In this document: piece by piece, positions 31,984 to 36,629 of the stretch
Layout of the letters: each line of letters opens with the position of its first letter
Position numbering within the stretch: the stretch's first letter is position 1
DNA from: Curvibacter sp. GWA2_63_95
Lineage (GTDB): Bacteria; Pseudomonadota; Gammaproteobacteria; Burkholderiales; Burkholderiaceae_C
Direction: 5' to 3'
DNA: 36,629 nt
Assembly: GCA_001795455.1 (NCBI GenBank)
Contig: MGPB01000019.1
Location: 1 to 36,629, forward strand
The notes under the pieces: model-generated
Databases searched by the model: none
The model's input: only the letters and a program-made list of their open reading frames with translations
Told to the model about the DNA's origin: nothing
Position numbers and translations under genes: made by a program

Positions 31984-34407
31984 ATGATGCACGCCGACAC
32001 CTCCTCTCAAACCCAGCCCGTAGTGGCACGCCTGGAAGACTTTGACACCCGCTCCGGCAATGTGGTGGAACGCGCTTTCTTCAACTACCGCCCGTGGGTC
32101 ATGGCAATTTGTCTGATCCTGACCCTCGTGCTGGGATGGCTGGGAACACGACTGCAACTCAACGCCAGTTTTGAAAAAACAATACCCACGAGCCACCCCT
32201 ACATCGTCAACTACCTGGCGCATATTGGCGACTTGGCTGGACAGGGCAATGCCTTGCGTCTGGTCGTGCAAGCCAAGCAGGGCACGATATTCGACAAACG
32301 TTACCTGGACACGCTGCAGAAAATCAACGACGAAGTATTTCTGCTGCCCGGCGTGGACCGGCCCTTCATGAAGTCACTGTGGACATCGAACACACGCTGG
32401 GTGGCAGTGACCGAGGAGGGACTGGACGGTGGTCCGGTTGTACCCGACAGCTTTGACGGAAGCCCCGGCAGCCTGGCGGAGCTGCGCGCGAACGTCGAGC
32501 GCTCCGGCGAGATTGGCCAACTGGTGGCAGCCGACTTCCAGTCCAGCATCATTTTTGTACCTTTGCTCGACCGCAACCCGCAAACAGGCAAGGCGCTGGA
32601 CTATGGTGAGCTCTCGCGCCAGATCGACGCGATCCGCACGAATTACAGCAGCGACACGCTACAGATCGGCGTCACCGGCTTTGCCAAGGTAGTGGGGGAC
32701 CTGATTGAGGGCCTGCGCCAAGTCTTGTTGTTCTTTCTGCTCGCGCTGGCCATCACCACTGCGGTGCTCTACGGATACACCCGTTGTGCGCGCAGTACGG
32801 CGCTGGTGGTGGCATGTTCGCTGGTGGCGGTGGTCTGGCAATTCGGCCTGCTGGCGCTGCTGGGCTATGAGCTGGATCCGTATTCGATCCTGGTTCCGTT
32901 TCTGGTATTCGCCATCGGCATGAGCCACGGCGCACAAAAGATGAACGGCATCATGCAAGACATCGGCCGTGGTACCCACCGCGTGGTGGCCGCGCGCTAT
33001 ACCTTCCGGCGCCTTTTCATGGCCGGACTGACCGCCCTACTCTGCGATGCGGTGGGCTTCGCGGTCCTGGTCATCATCCAGATCAAGGTCATACAAGATC
33101 TGGCGGTGATCGCCAGCATAGGTGTCGCCGTGCTGATCTTCACCAACCTGGTGCTGCTGCCGATTTTGCTGTCGTACACCGGCGTTGGCGCCAAGGCGGC
33201 GGCCCGCAGCCTGCGGGAAGAGGTGGTGGACATCCATGCCAAACGTCCCTGGCTATGGGCCTTGCTCGATCGTTTCACGCAAAAGCGCTGGGCTGCGGCG
33301 GCCATTGTGGTGTCCGCGCTGATGGCAGCAGGAGGGTATGCCGTGAGCCTGCAACTGAAAGTGGGAGATCTGGATCCGGGTGCCTCCGAGCTGCGTCCTG
33401 ACTCACGCTACAACCGCGACAACGCCTACCAAATCGCGCACTACGCGGCAAGCGCGGACATTCTCACCGTGATGGTCACGACCCCGGAAGACCAGTGCAC
33501 CAGCTACGCCACGCTGGCCAAGCTCGATACGCTGGCCTGGTCGCTGGAACAGCTACCGGGTGTGGAGTCCACCAACTCCATGGCCGCGCTGTCCAAAATG
33601 GCCATGGTGGGCTACAACGAAGGCAACTTCAAGTGGTTCGAACTGCTGCCGAATGAAGGTGCGCTCGGCGGCGTGCAAACGCGGGCCCCGCGCGAGCTGT
33701 TCAATCAGAGCTGCTCCTTCCTCGCGCTCTATGTCTACCTGCAGGATCACAAAGCCGAGACCCTGTCCCGCGTGGTCGCCGAGGTCGAGAAGTTTGCGGC
33801 AGCCAACAACTCGGACAGGGTCAAGTTCCAATTGGCCGCCGGCAGCGCAGGCATCGCCGCCGCGACCAACATTGTGGTGGCCCAGGCCATGCACGAAATG
33901 CTTCTGTGGGTCTACGCTGCGGTCGTGCTGCTGTGCTGGGTCACCTTCCGGTCCTGGCGTGCGGTGCTAGTAGCCGTACTTCCCCTGGTGCTGACCTCCA
34001 TCCTGTGCGAAGCGCTGATGGTTTGGCTGGGCATGGGCGTCAAGGTAGCAACACTGCCGGTGATCGCCCTAGGCGTGGGTATCGGCGTGGACTACGCGCT
34101 GTATGTGCTGAGCATCACCTTGACCCGCATGCGCGAAGGCGCCAACCTGTCCGACGCTTATCACCACGCATTGCAATTCACCGGCCGGGTAGTGATGCTG
34201 ACAGGCATTACCTTGGCACTGGCTGTCGGCACCTGGGCGTTCTCGCCCATCAAGTTTCAGGCGGACATGGGCATTCTGCTGGCCTTCATGTTCATCTGGA
34301 ACATGGTGGGAGCCTTGGTATTGCTGCCTGCGCTAGCCCGTTTTTTCCTGAACGAGACTAGTCGCGGCGCACCCAATGCGCTGCCCACGGTCCGCGCTGC
34401 GACATGA
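31984..34407 (+). CDS. MMPL/RND-superfamily transporter (HpnN-like)
   Basis: Inner-membrane protein of 807 residues with the RND/MMPL layout. Seen: TM1 near residues 38-58, a large periplasmic loop (about 59-235), a five-helix block (VLLFFLLALAITTAVLYGY onward, with the SSD-like LDPYSILVPFLVFAIGMSHG), a second periplasmic loop (about 460-640) and a second five-helix block (MLLWVYAAVVLLCWVTF, VATLPVIALGVGIGVDYALYVL, MLTGITLALAVGTWAFSP). The GVDYALY segment fits the proton-relay helix of MMPL proteins. MMPL proteins move lipids or other hydrophobic molecules, mostly outward; the direction here is open. It starts after a weak GAAAGA at tandem ATG codons. The downstream binding-protein gene overlaps its stop as ATGA. 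Confidence 0.93.
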   Translation: MMHADTSSQTQPVVARLEDFDTRSGNVVERAFFNYRPWVMAICLILTLVLGWLGTRLQLNASFEKTIPTSHPYIVNYLAHIGDLAGQGNALRLVVQAKQGTIFDKRYLDTLQKINDEVFLLPGVDRPFMKSLWTSNTRWVAVTEEGLDGGPVVPDSFDGSPGSLAELRANVERSGEIGQLVAADFQSSIIFVPLLDRNPQTGKALDYGELSRQIDAIRTNYSSDTLQIGVTGFAKVVGDLIEGLRQVLLFFLLALAITTAVLYGYTRCARSTALVVACSLVAVVWQFGLLALLGYELDPYSILVPFLVFAIGMSHGAQKMNGIMQDIGRGTHRVVAARYTFRRLFMAGLTALLCDAVGFAVLVIIQIKVIQDLAVIASIGVAVLIFTNLVLLPILLSYTGVGAKAAARSLREEVVDIHAKRPWLWALLDRFTQKRWAAAAIVVSALMAAGGYAVSLQLKVGDLDPGASELRPDSRYNRDNAYQIAHYAASADILTVMVTTPEDQCTSYATLAKLDTLAWSLEQLPGVESTNSMAALSKMAMVGYNEGNFKWFELLPNEGALGGVQTRAPRELFNQSCSFLALYVYLQDHKAETLSRVVAEVEKFAAANNSDRVKFQLAAGSAGIAAATNIVVAQAMHEMLLWVYAAVVLLCWVTFRSWRAVLVAVLPLVLTSILCEALMVWLGMGVKVATLPVIALGVGIGVDYALYVLSITLTRMREGANLSDAYHHALQFTGRVVMLTGITLALAVGTWAFSPIKFQADMGILLAFMFIWNMVGALVLLPALARFFLNETSRGAPNALPTVRAAT

Positions 34408-35525
34408 GAAATCTGGGCATCCACTGGCTCGTCGTGCTGGTGACTTTTCTTGGTGTGAACCTTCACACCAGCGCGGCAGCGGGCCCCATCGTCATTGGTC
34501 AGTCTCTGCCACTGTCGGGTGCCGGCTTTCCGGCTGCCAACCGAGTACTGGCTGGCGCACGCGCCCAAGTGGAGCGGATCAACGTCTCTGGCGGCGTTCT
34601 CGGGCGAGCGCTTGAGCTGGTAACGCTGGACGACGGCGGTGACCCCCAGCGGGTGGCGGCCAACCTGCGTGTCTTGGCGCGTCAACATGGTGCGATCGCC
34701 ATCGTCAACTGCCTGGGTGAGCGCTCCTGCGTGCGGGCTGCGCAGGTCAGCAAGGAGCTGCGCATTCCGCTGTTGGGCCCCATGTCCGGCGCGCTCCAGC
34801 TGCGCAAGCCCGGTATCAACCATGTTTTCAGCACGCGGCCTGATGATGCGCACGAGGCAGACACCTTGGCCCGACAACTCTACGTCATCGGAATCTCCAA
34901 AACCATTGTGCTGGCGGATGACTCTGAACCCGCGCGGACGCAGGCCCTCATATCCGCGTTGCAGCGCAGTGGTCAAAACGTCACCCGCATGGACACCGAC
35001 GCACGCCCCGAAACCCTGGCGGCTGCATTCAAAAACATGCGCAATAGCCCCTACCAGGCGCTGGTGATCCATCTGGGTTACGACACCCTCCAAACTCTGG
35101 ATCAGATGCCCGCCTCCACCAGTGCGGGGCTTCCTGTAACGATCGCAACGCTTTCCTCTGGGGGACTGACACAGCTGACACGCTTGTTCCGTGATCGGGT
35201 GATCGGCTACACCAGTGTCGTTCCGTCTCTGGACATCACCCGCTTGCCCATCGTCCGAGACCTGCAACGGGATGCTGACGCATTCATTGGTCCCGAAGCG
35301 CTGACCTTCGAAGGCCTGGAGGCCTACCTGAATCTGCGGGTTTGTGCCGAAGCCCTGCGTCTGGCCGGCCCCAACCCGGATGGTCAGCGCCTGGGCGTAG
35401 CAATGGAAAACCTCGGCGTACTCGACGCGGGTGGGATCCGTCTGATGTTCAGTCCCGACAAGCATCACGGATCAGATTTTGTCGAGATCGGAATGCGGAC
35501 CCGAGACGGTCGGCTGCTGCGATGA
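34404..35525 (+). CDS. LivJ-like periplasmic ligand-binding protein (Peripla_BP_6)
   Basis: Exported binding protein of 373 residues. Seen: a Sec signal peptide (about 1-25, cleavage near TSAAA), then the type-I periplasmic binding fold: IVIGQSLPLSGAGF, GARAQVERINVSGGVLGR, LVTLDDGGDPQRVAANL, NCLGERSCVRAAQV (a likely disulphide pair), IPLLGPMSGALQLRK, VFSTRPDDAHEADTLARQLY, and AAFKNMRNSPYQALV. Such proteins feed ABC importers for branched-chain amino acids or aromatic acids, but no ABC permease or ATPase is present in the window. Both ends overlap neighbours: ATGA with the MMPL stop and ATGA at its own end. That firmly places it in the module and suggests it serves as a ligand capture or sensing part of the MMPL system (inference). 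Confidence 0.9.
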   Translation: MRNLGIHWLVVLVTFLGVNLHTSAAAGPIVIGQSLPLSGAGFPAANRVLAGARAQVERINVSGGVLGRALELVTLDDGGDPQRVAANLRVLARQHGAIAIVNCLGERSCVRAAQVSKELRIPLLGPMSGALQLRKPGINHVFSTRPDDAHEADTLARQLYVIGISKTIVLADDSEPARTQALISALQRSGQNVTRMDTDARPETLAAAFKNMRNSPYQALVIHLGYDTLQTLDQMPASTSAGLPVTIATLSSGGLTQLTRLFRDRVIGYTSVVPSLDITRLPIVRDLQRDADAFIGPEALTFEGLEAYLNLRVCAEALRLAGPNPDGQRLGVAMENLGVLDAGGIRLMFSPDKHHGSDFVEIGMRTRDGRLLR

Positions 35526-35602
35526 AGAGGCCTCTTGCCACGGGTTCCACGACTCAAGCAGGCTGCAGTGTGAGTGCATGGGTATCAATGAAAGGAAACA
35601 AA

Positions 35603-36433
35603 GTGTCTGATTCATACATTTCAATAGATGGCGTCCGGGTGCGGTACCGCGATTCGGGCGCGGCCGGACCGGTGGTGTTGCTGGTGCACGGTATTGGCGG
35701 CTCGTTGGAGCTCTGGTCAGGGCAATTTACCAGTGCCAACCAGGGCATGCGCCTGATCGCGGTGGACCTGCCGGGGCACGGGCTGTCTGGCTTTGGCGAG
35801 CGACCGTTCGCAGCCAAAACGTTTGCCGCCTTCTTATGGAAGTTTGCCGATGCGCTCGGTTTGAACCAGGTGCATCTGGCGGGCAACTCCCTGGGCGGGG
35901 CCATTGGCTTGCAAATGCAAGCCCAGCAGCCTGCACGCGTGCAGAGCATGCTGCTGGCCGCAGCAGCCAACCTTGGTCGCGAATGCCCCCTGCCTTTCAG
36001 ACTGATGACACTGCCACTGCTAGGCGAACTGATGTCACGCGCAGGCCCCATGGCGATCACGCAGCAGATACAGGCCATCTTTGGCCCTTCGTTTGTGGTG
36101 ACCGACGGACTGCGCAAGACCATTGAGCGCAATGTGATGCGACCGGGTGCGCAGGCCGCCTTCCTCGCCACGGTGCGGCTTCTGTCAGATCTGAGCGGGC
36201 AGCGCGCGTCGCTGGTAGCCGATGCGCATGCGGCACTCGCTTCGGTCTCGGTGCCTGTACTCATGCTGCATGGCCGACAAGACAGCGTGATCCCGTTCGC
36301 ACATTCGGAGCACGCGCACACGCTGGTCCCGACAAGCCAGTTGCAATTGGTCGATGACTGTGGCCATACGCCCCAGCTGGAGCAGGCCGACATCTTCAAC
36401 ACCGCTTTGCGGACGCTGGTGGCCCAGGCCTAA
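35603..36433 (+). CDS. alpha/beta hydrolase
   Basis: Hydrolase of 276 residues without a signal peptide. Seen: VVLLVHGIGGSLELW (oxyanion hole HGxGG), VDLPGHGLSG, the nucleophile elbow GNSLGGAIGL, the acid in MLHGRQDSVIPF and the His in VDDCGHTPQLE, which gives a complete Ser-Asp-His triad. It resembles meta-cleavage-product hydrolases and carboxylesterases. In this unit it could release a phenylpropanoid from an ester or act on a ring-cleavage product; this is inference only. The GTG at 35603 was chosen because AAGGA lies 8 bases upstream. An ATG at 35522 overlaps the preceding stop as ATGA and would add 27 residues with no family counterpart, but coupling makes it a real alternative. Confidence 0.85.
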   Translation: MSDSYISIDGVRVRYRDSGAAGPVVLLVHGIGGSLELWSGQFTSANQGMRLIAVDLPGHGLSGFGERPFAAKTFAAFLWKFADALGLNQVHLAGNSLGGAIGLQMQAQQPARVQSMLLAAAANLGRECPLPFRLMTLPLLGELMSRAGPMAITQQIQAIFGPSFVVTDGLRKTIERNVMRPGAQAAFLATVRLLSDLSGQRASLVADAHAALASVSVPVLMLHGRQDSVIPFAHSEHAHTLVPTSQLQLVDDCGHTPQLEQADIFNTALRTLVAQA

Positions 36434-36629
36434 GCGCTCTCCGCGTTTTTCATCTCCCCAGTACCACCGGTCGTCTCGCCCACGCCCCGGTCGGTGATGC
36501 ACGCACACCACCTCGCAGGAATGGTGTGTGGCTCACAGCAGAGAAGCGACTGGCGCAGAAACGCCCGCTTGCGACGGCGAGGGCGGCCACTCGCCGGATC
36601 TGCAGTGCAAGGGGCAAACAGTGGCATCA
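36434..36629. other. intergenic end of window, no gene supported
   Basis: The 196 bases after the hydrolase gene hold no recognisable gene, RNA or repeat copy. A GCG-CTCTC-CGC short hairpin followed by TTTTT lies right after the stop codon and may be a weak terminator. A 65-codon minus-strand open frame is present but has no family likeness or ribosome binding site. Confidence 0.4.

Noticed and set aside
36430..36627. 65-codon minus-strand open frame at the window end
   Set aside because: No recognisable domain, Cys/Arg-rich antisense-like composition, and no ribosome binding site visible because the window ends there.
1..36629. CRISPR arrays, tRNA or rRNA genes, insertion sequences
   Set aside because: No regularly spaced direct repeats, tRNA-like cloverleaf ends, rRNA segments or transposase motifs were recognised while reading both strands.

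Overview
The window reads as a chromosome segment of a betaproteobacterium of the order Burkholderiales, most likely family Comamonadaceae (a Rhodoferax/Polaromonas-like organism). This is an inference from four things: GC-rich coding with strong antisense open frames, protein families such as DUF3567, PhaM-type phasin and tandem DUF3108, an orphan Bug-type binding protein, and five copies of a roughly 60-bp dispersed element with a GCTGCTTGCGCA-like core that I associate with that family. No rRNA, tRNA, CRISPR array, transposase or integrase was seen. No gene-free stretch exceeds 300 bases.

Layout, left part (1-17200), mainly housekeeping and sensing. Two methyl-accepting chemotaxis proteins (the first cut by the window edge), a FIST sensor protein and a PhaM-like polyhydroxybutyrate granule protein all lie on the minus strand. 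A minus-strand copper set follows (DUF2946, YcnI/DUF1775, PCuAC chaperone). A DksA/TraR-like zinc-finger gene is divergent from it, with a perfect FNR/ANR box between them, and then a MarC-family membrane protein. A minus-strand formaldehyde-detoxification operon (FAH-family protein, frmA, S-formylglutathione hydrolase) is next. Then come two tandem DUF3108 genes, a DUF3567 gene and purU on the plus strand, and a third chemoreceptor and psd on the minus strand.

Right part (17200-36433), a phenylpropanoid (lignin monomer) catabolic island. Minus-strand genes encode a crotonase-family hydratase, a feruloyl-CoA synthase, a short-chain 3-hydroxyacyl-CoA dehydrogenase and a TTT-type solute-binding protein. 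Divergent from them is an ACMSD-type amidohydrolase, and then a MarR regulator. Together these fit a CoA-dependent beta-oxidative deacetylation of ferulate/p-coumarate, rather than the retro-aldol hydratase-lyase route. A XylR/DmpR-type sigma-54 activator follows. Divergent from it is a long plus-strand unit that starts with an aromatic aldehyde dehydrogenase and a CalA-like coniferyl alcohol dehydrogenase. It continues with DUF1302 (outer-membrane barrel), DUF1329, a YCF48-like beta-propeller protein, an MMPL/RND transporter, a LivJ-like binding protein and an alpha/beta hydrolase.

How they work together (inference): coniferyl alcohol would be oxidised to coniferyl aldehyde (CalA) and then ferulate (aldehyde dehydrogenase). 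Ferulate would be activated (Fcs), hydrated, oxidised and cleaved to vanillate plus acetyl-CoA. The envelope genes look like a dedicated cross-envelope transport module for the same or a more lipophilic substrate. Regulation appears double. A perfect 9-5-9 palindrome sits in the promoter of the CoA branch, as expected for the MarR protein, and a degenerate copy sits beside the sigma-54 regulator gene. A well-matched -24/-12 promoter and an upstream TGATCAA-containing site precede the alcohol/aldehyde branch. The most notable structural surprise is a copy of the dispersed element that encodes almost the whole signal peptide of the YcnI-like copper protein.
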